From the NCBI GenBank assembly GCA_013813135.1, contig JACCSF010000148.1, positions 1-11,124 of the forward strand: DNA of 11,124 nucleotides, written 5' to 3'. The notes beneath the pieces are model-generated. The model had not been told where the DNA came from. It ran no database searches and worked only from the letters and a program-made list of their open reading frames with translations. This DNA comes from Thermoleophilaceae bacterium. GTDB lineage: Bacteria > Actinomycetota > Thermoleophilia > Solirubrobacterales > Thermoleophilaceae. The translations under genes were made by a program, and so were the position numbers. Each line of letters begins with the position of its first letter. Within the stretch, counting starts at the first letter, position 1. Positions 1-6,119 of this stretch are shown here, one piece after another.

Positions 1-1134
1 CTTGACAGCCGCACGCTCCGGGGGGGAATCCTCCTGAGCCTGCTGCGGCCGGTTCGGTTCCTCGAGCCCCGCCCAGCGGCAGCCGCCCGTCAGCGCCACC
101 AGGCCGAAGCCGTCGATCGGCCCCAGCGCCCCGGTTCCCTGCAGCCCGCCCTCGGCCGCGAGCTGCGCGCCCCAGGCGAGGATGCGGCCCGTGAACGTGT
201 AACCGTCCACGCCGGTCAGGTGCGCGTCGGCCAGCTCGTGCCCGGCCGCGTCGTAGGCGATGGCGACGACGTGCGAGCTGGACTTCGCGCGCGCCTGCGC
301 GTCGGGGCCGCCTGTGGACCCTTTGACGAAGCGCCCGCCGACGGCCTTGAGAACGCTCGTGGCGCCCGGCAGGCTCGTGCCCAGCGACATGACCTGCATG
401 GGGCGCGAGAGCGGCCCGAACCAGCCCAGGTAGGCGTTCACCTCGCGCAGCTGGGGGGCGATCTTCGGGAGCGTGAAGTGCTCGGAGCTGCCCACCGACA
501 CGGCGTCGCGCTTCTTCGAGCCGAGTTGGAAGCCGCGTACCCGCTTGGCGCCGCGCTCGGTGCGCACGCGCCCGTCACGGAAGCCGAAGCTCGGTTCGGC
601 GAGCGCGCCCACCGTTGACGCCATCGTGCCGCCGCTCATCCCCGCCTTGCCGGTGATGAAGTAGCCGATGTCCACCCGCACGGCGTCGTCGCCCGCGCGC
701 CTGAGCGCCAGCCCGCCGGCGAGGTTGCCCGGCACCCAGTCGTATCCGAACGCCGTCAGCATTCCGCTCCCGGACTGCTCGGCGGCGGGGCCGTAGCGCT
801 CGAAAACCTCCCGGATGAAGGCCGGTTCCCCGGTCGAGTCGATGTAGTGTGCGCCCGCCGACGAGGCAGCCGCGGCGGCCGCGGCGCCCCAGCGGGCAAA
901 CGGGCCGACCGTCGTGACGAGCACGTCGCCGCGCTCGACCAGCGCGCGCACGCCGGCCGGGTCGGCGACGTCGGCCACAACCGTCTCCAGCCCGCCCAGC
1001 TCCGCCGCCATCGCCTCCAGGCGCTCCCGCCCGCGGGCGGCCAGGACCGGCCGCAGCTCGCGCTCCGCCATCGCCTCGGCAACCAGGCGGCCGGTGTAGC
1101 CCGTGGCGCCGAAGAGGACGATCCGCCCGGGCAC
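1..1134 (-). CDS. Saccharopine-dehydrogenase-like NAD(P)-binding oxidoreductase (partial, 3' end outside window)
   Basis: The open frame gives 378 codons and leaves the window without a stop. Near the N-terminus (about residues 4-17) is RIVLFGATGYTGRL, a Rossmann beta-alpha-beta turn with the GATGYTG glycine pattern. A domain with GYDWVPGNLAGG follows, and a C-terminal part with GVDGYTFTGRI and GTGALGPIDGFG; this order fits the saccharopine dehydrogenase/SCCPDH family, which includes mycobacterial trans-acting enoyl reductases. The chosen start is GTG (1134-1132): it follows the stop of the upstream gene by 3 nt, and AGGCGG (1148-1143) lies 8 nt ahead. Translation is therefore probably coupled to the cyclic-nucleotide-binding protein. 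The last visible residues (PNRPQQAQEDSPPERAAVK) look like a poorly conserved tail, so the stop is probably close. Family assignment is firm; substrate is unknown. An acyl or lipid substrate is inferred from the divergent CFA-like gene. Confidence 0.85.
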   Translation of the reverse strand, partial: MPGRIVLFGATGYTGRLVAEAMAERELRPVLAARGRERLEAMAAELGGLETVVADVADPAGVRALVERGDVLVTTVGPFARWGAAAAAAASSAGAHYIDSTGEPAFIREVFERYGPAAEQSGSGMLTAFGYDWVPGNLAGGLALRRAGDDAVRVDIGYFITGKAGMSGGTMASTVGALAEPSFGFRDGRVRTERGAKRVRGFQLGSKKRDAVSVGSSEHFTLPKIAPQLREVNAYLGWFGPLSRPMQVMSLGTSLPGATSVLKAVGGRFVKGSTGGPDAQARAKSSSHVVAIAYDAAGHELADAHLTGVDGYTFTGRILAWGAQLAAEGGLQGTGALGPIDGFGLVALTGGCRWAGLEEPNRPQQAQEDSPPERAAVK

Positions 1135-1137
1135 GGG

Positions 1138-1530
1138 TCAGTCCGCCTGGCGGCGTTCCTCGAGCACGGAGCGGATGCGCTCGATCGCGTGCGGGGCGGT
1201 GCGCTCGACCCGCTTGAGGTCCCAGCCGGTCAGCGTCACCATGCGCATCGGGGTCTTCGCGGTCACCGTGGCGTTGCGCAGCGTCTTCTCGAGCAGACCC
1301 ATCTCGCCGAAGAAGTCACCCGGGCCGAGGTCCGCCACGTGCTCGCCACCGCGGGTGACCTCCACCTCGCCCTCGTCGATGGCCATGAACTCGTAGGAGA
1401 AGTCGCCCTCGCGCACGAGCTCCCTGCCCGCCTCAACGGACACCTCGGTGGCAAAGGGGGCGATCCGAGCGAGCTCCTCGTCGCCGACCTCCTCGAACAG
1501 CGGGATCGACTTCAGCCTGCTGACATCCAA
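1138..1530 (-). CDS. Stand-alone cyclic-nucleotide-binding domain protein
   Basis: This 130-residue protein is essentially one CRP/FNR-type cyclic-nucleotide-binding domain. It opens with LKSIPLFEEVGDEELARIAPF, the usual N-terminal helix, followed by the beta-roll pattern (AGRELVREGD, IDEGEVEVTR) and the phosphate-binding cassette GDFFGEMGLLEKTLRNATV. Within the cassette Glu76 and Arg85 match the residues that contact cyclic nucleotide ribose and phosphate in CRP and PKA; Leu replaces the common Pro before the Arg. There is no C-terminal winged helix, so it is not a CRP-type transcription factor by itself. The start is TTG (1530-1528), supported by a perfect AGGAGG 8 nt upstream. The downstream SCCPDH-like gene begins 3 nt after its stop. 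A role as a sensor or regulatory subunit for that enzyme is inference; ligand (cAMP, cGMP or none) is unknown. Confidence 0.88.
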   Translation of the reverse strand: MDVSRLKSIPLFEEVGDEELARIAPFATEVSVEAGRELVREGDFSYEFMAIDEGEVEVTRGGEHVADLGPGDFFGEMGLLEKTLRNATVTAKTPMRMVTLTGWDLKRVERTAPHAIERIRSVLEERRQAD

Positions 1531-1538
1531 CGGTGCGT

Positions 1539-1544
1539 CCTCCT
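1539..1544 (-). promoter_or_regulatory. Strong Shine-Dalgarno site fixing a TTG start
   Basis: AGGAGG on the minus strand lies 8 nt upstream of TTG at 1530-1528. It decides in favour of this rare start codon for the cyclic-nucleotide-binding protein. It also argues against starting the divergent CFA-like gene at GTG 1533, which would overlap this site. Confidence 0.75.
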
Positions 1545-1561
1545 GGCTCGCGGTTGGCGCG

Positions 1562-1567
1562 ACTCTA
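1562..1567 (-). promoter_or_regulatory. Candidate -10 element for the cNMP-binding protein operon
   Basis: TAGAGT on the minus strand matches TATAAT at four of six positions. Transcription would begin near 1555, upstream of the Shine-Dalgarno site at 1544-1539. I see no convincing -35 box. The gap between the divergent genes is only 83 bp. Confidence 0.25.
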
Positions 1568-1569
1568 CC

Positions 1570-1597
1570 GCGACAGGGGGGCGAGGGCCCGTACCAT
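1570..1597 (+). promoter_or_regulatory. Candidate promoter for the CFA-like operon
   Basis: GCGACA (1570-1575) and TACCAT (1592-1597) each match the sigma-70-type consensus at four of six positions and are 16 nt apart. Transcription would begin near 1604, giving only about a 10-nt leader before ATG 1614. This agrees with the absence of a Shine-Dalgarno sequence there. The same TACCAT hexamer precedes the P450 start. Confidence 0.35.
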
Positions 1598-1613
1598 CCA
1601 ACCCCGCGTCGTC

Positions 1614-2825
1614 ATGTTCGCCCGCCAGCTCTCAGTCGCTCTGCTGAACCGACTCCGCGAGGGGCGAGTCGAGCTCGACGACGGGCAGCGGCGACAGGCG
1701 TTCGGACCGGTCGGCTCGGACCTGGCGGCCACGGTGCGCCTGCACGACGACCGCTTCCTGGGCGCGCTGCCGCGCGGCAGCCTGGCGCTCGCCGAAGCCT
1801 ATGCGGACGGCGCCTGGGACAGCGACGACCTGGTGACGCTCGTGCGCGTCGGGGCGCGCGAGCTGCCCCGCATCGACCGCTGGCGGCGGCCGTTCGCGCC
1901 GCTGCGCAGCGCGCTCTCGCGTGTGCCGCACAACACCCGCGACGGCTCCCGACGTCACATCGCCGCCCACTACGACCTCGGCAACGACATGTTCCGGCTC
2001 TTCCTCGACGACACGATGACCTATTCGTGTGCCCTCTTCGAGTCGCCGGAGTTCACGCTGCGCGAGGCGCAGGAGGCGAAGCTCGACCGCGTCTGCCGCA
2101 AGCTGGAGCTGGGACCGGACGACCATTTGCTGGAGGTCGGCACCGGCTGGGGCTCCTTGGCCGTGCACGCGGCGGGGCGGTACGGCTGCCGGGTGACCAC
2201 CACCACGATCTCGCGCGAGCAGCACGCCGTGGCGGCTGAGCGGGTGCGCGAGGCGGGGCTGGAGGATCGCGTGAGCGTCCTGCTCGAGGACTACCGCGAC
2301 CTGCGCGGCCGCTTCGACAAGCTCGTGTCGATCGAGATGATCGAGGCGGTCGGCTGGCAGTACTTCGACCTCTTCTTCCGCCGCTGCGCGGAGCTGCTGC
2401 GCCCGGACGGGCTGATGCTGCTGCAGGCGATCACGGTCGCCGACAGGGCTTACGAGCTGGAGAAGTCCACGCGCTCCTTCATCAGGCAGCTGATCTTCCC
2501 CTCGGGGTGCCTGCCGTCCGTTGCAGTGATCCGACACTCTGTGGATCGCGTAACGGACATGCGGATGCTCGACCTCGAGGACATCACCGACCACTACCCC
2601 GAAACGCTGCGCCGCTGGCGCGAAAACTTCGTACATAGTGCAAATCGGGCCACCGCAATGGGCTACGACCTGCGCTTCCGACGGCTGTGGGAGCTTTACT
2701 TCGCATGGTGCGAGGGCGGGTTCAGGGAGCGCAGGATCGGCGACGTCCAAGCGTTGCTCGCCAAGCCGTCCTACCGCGGCTGCGGCTCGCCCCTGCGCCG
2801 GACCCGGGTCCTGACCGAGAGTTGA
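1614..2825 (+). CDS. Cyclopropane-fatty-acyl-phospholipid synthase family SAM methyltransferase
   Basis: The 403-residue product has the diagnostic order of the CFA/mycolic-acid cyclopropane synthase family. HYDLGNDMFRLFLDDTMTYSC is at about 119-139, with Cys139 at the position of the active-site cysteine of E. coli Cfa. The SAM loop EVGTGWGS begins at Glu174, and SIEMIEAVG (Glu244) matches the conserved Glu that binds bicarbonate in E. coli Cfa. The C-terminal half has the usual YELEKSTRSFIRQLIFPSGCLPS and the YRGCGSP end. Such enzymes transfer a methylene or methyl group from SAM to the double bond of an acyl chain, usually in membrane phospholipid. ATG 1614 (MFARQLSVALLNRL) is preferred because it starts the conserved N-terminus; an in-frame GTG at 1533 would overlap the divergent gene's ribosome site. 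The stop overlaps the next gene's start. Cyclopropanation versus methyl branching or desaturation-linked methylation cannot be decided here. Confidence 0.9.
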   Translation: MFARQLSVALLNRLREGRVELDDGQRRQAFGPVGSDLAATVRLHDDRFLGALPRGSLALAEAYADGAWDSDDLVTLVRVGARELPRIDRWRRPFAPLRSALSRVPHNTRDGSRRHIAAHYDLGNDMFRLFLDDTMTYSCALFESPEFTLREAQEAKLDRVCRKLELGPDDHLLEVGTGWGSLAVHAAGRYGCRVTTTTISREQHAVAAERVREAGLEDRVSVLLEDYRDLRGRFDKLVSIEMIEAVGWQYFDLFFRRCAELLRPDGLMLLQAITVADRAYELEKSTRSFIRQLIFPSGCLPSVAVIRHSVDRVTDMRMLDLEDITDHYPETLRRWRENFVHSANRATAMGYDLRFRRLWELYFAWCEGGFRERRIGDVQALLAKPSYRGCGSPLRRTRVLTES

Positions 2826-3586
2826 AGCCCGGCACGTTGAACTACGTGCGCCGGGGCAGCGGCGAGCCGCTCGTATTGATTCATCCCCTCGGGGCGGAGC
2901 TCGTGGTCTGGGAGCCGGTGATGGAGCGCCTGGCCCGCGACCGCGACGTCATCGCGGTCGATCTGCCGGGGTTCGGCGGCTCGCCCGGGTTGCACAACGG
3001 TGACGCGCCCACCCCGCAGGTGCTGGCCGGCACCGTGGCGTCGCTGCTCGACGACATCGGAGTCGGGCGCGCCCACGTGGCGGGCAACTCGCTGGGCGGG
3101 TGGGTGGCGCTCGAGCTGGCCAAGGCCGGCCGGGCGCTCTCGGTGGCCGGTCTGTGCACCGCGGGGCTGTGGTCGCGCCCGCTCGGGCCGCGTCCGGGCC
3201 GCGACGTGCGCCGTGTCGGCCGCAGGTTGCTGCCGGTGCTGCCCGCCATGCTGCGCAGCGCGAAGGGGCGCAGGGTGGTTCTGGGCGGCTCGGTGGCGCA
3301 TCCGGAGCGGGTGCCCCCCGCGGCCGCGGCCCGCCTGGTGCGCTCCTACCTAACCTCGACGGGGTACGAGAGCGCCGACACCGCCATGCGCACGGCGGTC
3401 TTCTCCGGCTTCGAGCACATCCGCGTGCCGGTCACGCTCGCCTGGGGCGACCTCGACCGAGTCGTGCGGCGGCCGCAGCAGACGCTGCCGGAGTGGCGCA
3501 CGATCATGCTGCACGGCTGCGGGCACATCCCGACCTGGGACGACCCGGGTCAGGTAGCGCGCGCGCTGCTGCTGGCGAGCACCTGA
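2822..3586 (+). CDS. Alpha/beta-fold hydrolase
   Basis: A 254-residue alpha/beta hydrolase of normal length. Visible elements, in order, are the oxyanion-loop HPLG (21-24), DLPGFGGS, the nucleophile elbow GNSLGG with Ser90, a mobile cap segment rich in Arg, WGDLDRVV with the acid Asp212, and GCGHIPTWDDP with His235. The full Ser-Asp-His triad is therefore present. The reading frame is open far upstream inside the CFA-like gene, but homology begins at LNYVRRGSGEPLVLIHP. I chose TTG 2822, which overlaps the upstream TGA as TTGA and suggests translational coupling; TTG 2834 or GTG 2843 remain possible. An esterase, lipase or thioesterase role on an acyl product of the CFA-like enzyme is inferred from the overlap only; haloalkane dehalogenase or C-C hydrolase activity is not excluded. 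Confidence 0.85.
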   Translation: MKPGTLNYVRRGSGEPLVLIHPLGAELVVWEPVMERLARDRDVIAVDLPGFGGSPGLHNGDAPTPQVLAGTVASLLDDIGVGRAHVAGNSLGGWVALELAKAGRALSVAGLCTAGLWSRPLGPRPGRDVRRVGRRLLPVLPAMLRSAKGRRVVLGGSVAHPERVPPAAAARLVRSYLTSTGYESADTAMRTAVFSGFEHIRVPVTLAWGDLDRVVRRPQQTLPEWRTIMLHGCGHIPTWDDPGQVARALLLAST

Positions 3587-3590
3587 GACC

Positions 3591-3817
3591 CAGCCGGGGG
3601 CTCGCGCCCCCGGACCCCCGCGGAAGATTGGCCGGTTGGCCAGGGCTCCCAGCCGGGCTCGCGCCCCCGGGCCCCCGCCGAAGATTGGCCGGTTGGCCAG
3701 GGCTCCCAGCCGGGCTCGCGCCCCCGGACCCCCCGAAGATTGGCCGGTTGGCCAGGGCTCCAGCCGGGGGCTCGCGCCCCCGGACCCCCGCCGAAGATTG
3801 GCCGGTTGGCCAGGCTC
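3591..3817. repeat. Four tandem hairpin-rich direct repeats (54-59 bp units)
   Basis: Units lie at 3591-3649, 3650-3706, 3707-3760 and 3761-3817. Each has two parts. The first is a GC hairpin: in units 1 and 4 CCGGGGGC and GCCCCCGG form a perfect 8-bp stem around TCGC (3594-3613 in unit 1). In units 2 and 3 the left arm has lost two Gs. The second is an invariant 22-bp block starting at 3623, 3680, 3735 and 3793, containing TTGGCCGGTTGGCC, itself a direct repeat of TTGGCC and a potential small hairpin. Periodicity is 57, 55 and 58 bp. The array fills nearly the entire gap between the hydrolase and the P450, beginning 4 nt after the hydrolase stop. It lacks unique spacers, so it is not CRISPR, and lacks a T-run, so classical termination is doubtful. 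Confidence 0.9.
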
Positions 3818-3818
3818 G

Positions 3819-3824
3819 TACCAT
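3819..3824 (+). promoter_or_regulatory. Candidate -10 element for the P450 gene, at the edge of the repeat array
   Basis: TACCAT sits 2 nt after the last repeat unit and 7 nt before ATG 3832, so a transcript from it would start at or near the start codon (leaderless). A -35 would have to come from the repeat itself: TTGGCC at 3798-3803 has the right first three bases but a short 15-nt spacer. No Shine-Dalgarno sequence is visible. Confidence 0.35.
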
Positions 3825-3831
3825 GTGCGCC

Positions 3832-5247
3832 ATGGGCGTGGCCCCGCCTCCCGCGGTTCCTTCGGGCGTCATCGAGCGCATCCAGTCCGACCTGCGCTCG
3901 CAGCGCGCCGCGCGGGGCCGGTGGCCGCCCGGTGAGCTGTCGTTCAGCCCGCGCCGGACGCGCGACTTCGAGCGGGAGCCGCTGCCGCTGCTGCTGCGGC
4001 TCCACGAGGACTACGGGCCGGTGTTCACGATGCGCCTGCTCTACCTGCCGATCGTCTTCGCGCTCGGCCCGGAGGCCAACCACTACATCACCGTCTCGCA
4101 CGCATCGAATTTCCGCTGGCGCGAGGGCTCGATGGGCGATCTGATCCCGCTGCTCGGCGACGGCCTGCTCACCACCGACGGCGACTACCACCGCCGCGCC
4201 CGGCGGATCATGCTCCCCGCTTTCCACCGCGAGCGGCTGGCGGAGTCCACGTCGATCATGGTGCAGGAGGCCGAACGAGCGCTTGAGAGCTTGCGGCCGG
4301 GGATGCGGATGAACCTTTACTCGTGGACGCGCCGGCTGGCGCTGCGCGTGGCGATGCGGGCGCTGTTCGGGTTCGATGCGGATCGCGGCGGGCGCGACGG
4401 CAGGATGGCGGAGGAGTTCGAGGAGACGCTCGGGTACTGGGGCAAGGACTACGTCCTGCAGATGCTGCGCGGCCCGGGCTCCCCGTGGCGGGCGATGAAC
4501 CGCTCGCGAGCGGAGCTCGACAGGGTGATCTTCGAGGAGATCGCGCGGCGGCGGTCGAGCGGCGAGCGCGGCGTGGACATCCTGTCGCTGCTGCTCGACG
4601 CCGAGGACGAGGACGGCTCCAGCCTGTCGGACCAGGAGCTGCGCGACCAGGTGATGACGCTGCTGTTCGCCGGGCACGACACGGCGACATCGACGGTCAC
4701 GTTCCTGTTCTACGAGCTCGGGCGCAACCCGCACGAGATCGGGCCGCTGGAGCAGGAGCGCGACGCGGTGGTGGGCGACCGGTCGCCGACCGCGGAGGAG
4801 CTGGTCGCCGGCCTGCCGCGGCTCGACATGGCGCTGGACGAGACGCTGCGGATGTACCCGCCCGCGTGGATCGGGCCGCGGCGCTCGATCGAGCCCTTCG
4901 AGCTGTGCGGGGTCGGGGTGCCGGGCGGCGTGTTCATCAACTACTGCTCGTGGGCGAGCCACCACCTGCCGCAGGTGTTCGGTGAGCCGGCTCGGTTTCG
5001 CCCCGACCGCTTCGAGCCGGAGGCGAAGGCGGCGTTGCCGAAGGGCGCCTATGTGCCGTTCGGCGGCGGGTCGCGGACCTGCATCGGGATGCGCTTCGGC
5101 CAGCTGGAGGTGAAGGCGATCGCGGAGAGCATCCTGCGCCGCTTCAGGCTCGAGCTGGTGGAGCCGCAGCGGGAGCTGTCGATCCGCCAGATGCCGACCC
5201 TCTCGCCCCGCGGCGGGCTGCCCGTGGTCGTGCACGAGCGAACCTGA
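3832..5247 (+). CDS. Cytochrome P450
   Basis: A 471-residue soluble P450 with no N-terminal membrane anchor. The I-helix oxygen-activation motif AGHDT is at 280-284, ETLR (Glu337/Arg340) is the K-helix ExxR, FRPDRFEP is the PERF-type segment, and FGGGSRTCIG carries the heme-thiolate Cys417. The C-helix region GDYHRRARRIMLPAFH contains the expected heme-propionate basic residues. It is therefore expected to be a heme monooxygenase, in the cytosol; bacterial enzymes of this form generally need a separate ferredoxin and reductase, and none is encoded in this window. The frame is open through the upstream repeats, which encode only low-complexity Gly/Pro/Ala sequence, so translation surely begins after them. 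ATG 3832 (MGVAPPP) or ATG 3823 (MCAMG) are both possible. The stop directly abuts the 3' end of the convergent tRNA-Val. Substrate is unknown; fatty acids or lipids are suggested by the neighbours. Confidence 0.93.
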   Translation: MGVAPPPAVPSGVIERIQSDLRSQRAARGRWPPGELSFSPRRTRDFEREPLPLLLRLHEDYGPVFTMRLLYLPIVFALGPEANHYITVSHASNFRWREGSMGDLIPLLGDGLLTTDGDYHRRARRIMLPAFHRERLAESTSIMVQEAERALESLRPGMRMNLYSWTRRLALRVAMRALFGFDADRGGRDGRMAEEFEETLGYWGKDYVLQMLRGPGSPWRAMNRSRAELDRVIFEEIARRRSSGERGVDILSLLLDAEDEDGSSLSDQELRDQVMTLLFAGHDTATSTVTFLFYELGRNPHEIGPLEQERDAVVGDRSPTAEELVAGLPRLDMALDETLRMYPPAWIGPRRSIEPFELCGVGVPGGVFINYCSWASHHLPQVFGEPARFRPDRFEPEAKAALPKGAYVPFGGGSRTCIGMRFGQLEVKAIAESILRRFRLELVEPQRELSIRQMPTLSPRGGLPVVVHERT

Positions 5248-5320
5248 TGGGCGGTGCCTGGCTCGAACAGGCGACCTCCACGTTGTAAGCGTGGCGCTCT
5301 GCCAACTGAGCTAACCGCCC
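5248..5320 (-). tRNA. tRNA-Val (anticodon TAC)
   Basis: The minus strand folds as a 73-nt cloverleaf. The acceptor GGGCGGT pairs with ACCGCCC, the D-arm is GCTC/GAGC, and the anticodon stem CCACG/CGTGG holds the loop CTTACAA with anticodon TAC. The T-arm is GCCTG/CAGGC with loop TTCGAGC, and the discriminator is A. CCA is not encoded. Its 3' end touches the P450 stop codon, with no gap. Confidence 0.96.
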
Positions 5321-5333
5321 CGGCGGCCGAGTC

Positions 5334-5339
5334 TAGTAT
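5334..5339. promoter_or_regulatory. Candidate shared -10 region between tRNA-Val and the membrane protein gene
   Basis: TAGTAT on the plus strand lies 8 nt before GTG 5348, which would give a leaderless or nearly leaderless mRNA. On the minus strand the same bases read GATACT and are suitably placed about 13 nt upstream of tRNA-Val. The two divergent genes are separated by only 27 bp, so their promoters must overlap unless tRNA-Val is transcribed from further away. No clear -35 box was found in either direction. Confidence 0.35.
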
Positions 5340-5347
5340 CAGGCCGT

Positions 5348-5737
5348 GTGAACGCCCGGCTGTTCTGGAAGTCGCTCGCGGTACAGGCTGTAGTAGTGGC
5401 GATCCCGTTCGCGGCGCTGGGCCTGGCACTGGACCGGGAGTTCTTCGAGGACTGGGGCTGGGCCGTCGGCCCGGTGGTCTGGCTGGGGTGTTCGCTGATC
5501 ACCGCGCGCCTGCTGGGGCTGCCGCTGGGCTACGTGCTGTTCTCGGCGCTGGCCGGCGGAGTGGCGGGAACGATCGTGATGCTCGCGACCAGCCACCTGG
5601 CCGGAATGGGAGCGGCGCTGCTGGTGTTCGCGGCCTCGTGCGGCAGCTACGACCCCAACGCCGAGGCGGAGGCGCAGCGCGAATGGGAAGCGGAACGGGC
5701 GACGAGAGCGGACCGCAAGGCCGCGGCGAAGAGGTAG
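5348..5737 (+). CDS. Small hypothetical integral membrane protein
   Basis: I do not recognise a family. The 129-residue product has about four hydrophobic helices, at roughly residues 9-28, 38-56, 59-80 and 84-99. A highly charged, alanine-rich C-terminal tail (about 100-129, NAEAEAQREWEAERATRADRKAAAKR) probably forms a soluble helix. The tail begins just after CGSYD at 98-102. The start GTG 5348 follows a TAGTAT hexamer by 8 nt and has no Shine-Dalgarno site, consistent with leaderless translation. It lies alone between two minus-strand tRNA genes and ends 13 bp before the 3' end of tRNA-Glu. GC-rich third positions and the regular helix pattern support a real gene. No function is inferred. 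Confidence 0.72.
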   Translation: MNARLFWKSLAVQAVVVAIPFAALGLALDREFFEDWGWAVGPVVWLGCSLITARLLGLPLGYVLFSALAGGVAGTIVMLATSHLAGMGAALLVFAASCGSYDPNAEAEAQREWEAERATRADRKAAAKR

Positions 5738-5750
5738 ACGTCCCTCGAGG

Positions 5751-5824
5751 TAGGGGCGACGGGATTCGAACCCGCGATCCCCGGCGTGAAAGGCCGGTGT
5801 CATAAACCGCTAGACCACGCCCCC
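5751..5824 (-). tRNA. tRNA-Glu (anticodon TTC)
   Basis: The minus strand forms a 74-nt cloverleaf. The acceptor GGGGGCG pairs with CGCCCCT, including a G-U at the 1-72 position, and the D-arm includes GTCTAGCGG, typical of tRNA-Glu. The anticodon stem CCGGC/GCCGG carries the loop CTTTCAC with anticodon TTC, and the T-loop is TTCGAAT. The discriminator is A; a full CCA is not encoded as mature sequence. Confidence 0.95.
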
Positions 5825-5856
5825 TTGGCCGGCAATTGTAGGCGTGGCACCTCCGC

Positions 5857-5964
5857 CTACTGCGGGCGTAGCGCGATTGAGGCGGAGGAGACGCCACGAG
5901 CCCCCGCCTCGATCTCGCCGTGGCAGTTGGCGCAAACCAGAACGAATTTCGCGGCTTGCGCTCT
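5857..5964 (-). pseudogene. C-terminal remnant of an HNH-family protein
   Basis: The minus-strand frame reads RAQAAKFVLVCANCHGEIEAG and then a short tail to TAG at 5859-5857. LVCANCHxExEAG is the characteristic end of small HNH-nuclease-like proteins, and the same module (ELVCVNCHRRR, EIRCANCHRRR) occurs in the HNH protein at 6479-7373. An in-frame stop at 5967-5965 blocks the frame upstream, and immediately beyond it lies transposase sequence on the other strand. Only the second Cys pair and final His of an HNH fold survive. I read it as the 3' end of a deleted gene. It is too short to be functional alone. Confidence 0.6.
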
Positions 5965-5975
5965 CTAGGCATCGA

Positions 5976-6119
5976 GCGACCTGGATCGAGGCCTACAACA
6001 CCCAACGCCCGCACCGGTCCCTCAACGGCCAGACGCCCGCCCAACGCCTCGCCAAGAGAAACAAGACTGCTGCTGCCTACATCACCAGGATCCGCGCCGG
6101 CCGGTCGCCGACGTTCTGA
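5976..6119 (+). pseudogene. C-terminal remnant of an IS transposase (integrase-core type)
   Basis: The frame contains ATWIEAYNTQRPHRSLNG followed by QTPAQRLAKRN. WIxxYNxxRPHxSLxGxTPAxRL is the hallmark end of DDE transposases of the IS3/IS481 kind (integrase core, rve_3). Sequence upstream of about 5976 in this frame is unrelated, so everything before this, including the DDE residues, is missing. Downstream of about 6079 the frame runs antisense into the cupin gene, so the last dozen codons before TGA 6119 are probably not original. No terminal inverted repeats or target duplication are evident. The remnant separates a truncated HNH gene from a truncated cupin gene, as expected for an IS-mediated deletion. 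The IS family cannot be fixed from so short a piece. Confidence 0.75.

Noticed and set aside
1533..1613. GTG 1533 as start of the CFA-like protein
   Set aside because: It would add 27 unconserved Arg/Pro-rich residues and overlap the ribosome binding site of the divergent gene.
847..1647. Plus-strand open frame across the left operon
   Set aside because: It is antisense to the SCCPDH-like and cyclic-nucleotide-binding genes and has typical shadow composition.
1632..2750. Open frame antisense to the CFA-like gene
   Set aside because: No family motifs and biased composition; the sense strand has full catalytic motifs.
3591..3817. CRISPR array
   Set aside because: The units are contiguous 54-59 bp copies with no unique spacers, only four in number, and no cas-like gene is present.
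3100..3830. Long N-terminal extension of the P450 reading frame
   Set aside because: Upstream codons are an off-frame reading of the hydrolase gene and then low-complexity translation of the repeats; P450 homology starts after 3832.
3550..5235. Large open frame antisense to the P450
   Set aside because: It is an artefact of high third-position GC: the product is Arg/His/Gln/Pro-rich without recognisable motifs, while the plus strand encodes a complete P450.
5825..5856. Fifth partial copy of the repeat (TTGGCCGG near 5825)
   Set aside because: Only about 8 bases match, within normal chance for such GC-rich sequence, and the flanking GC hairpin is absent.
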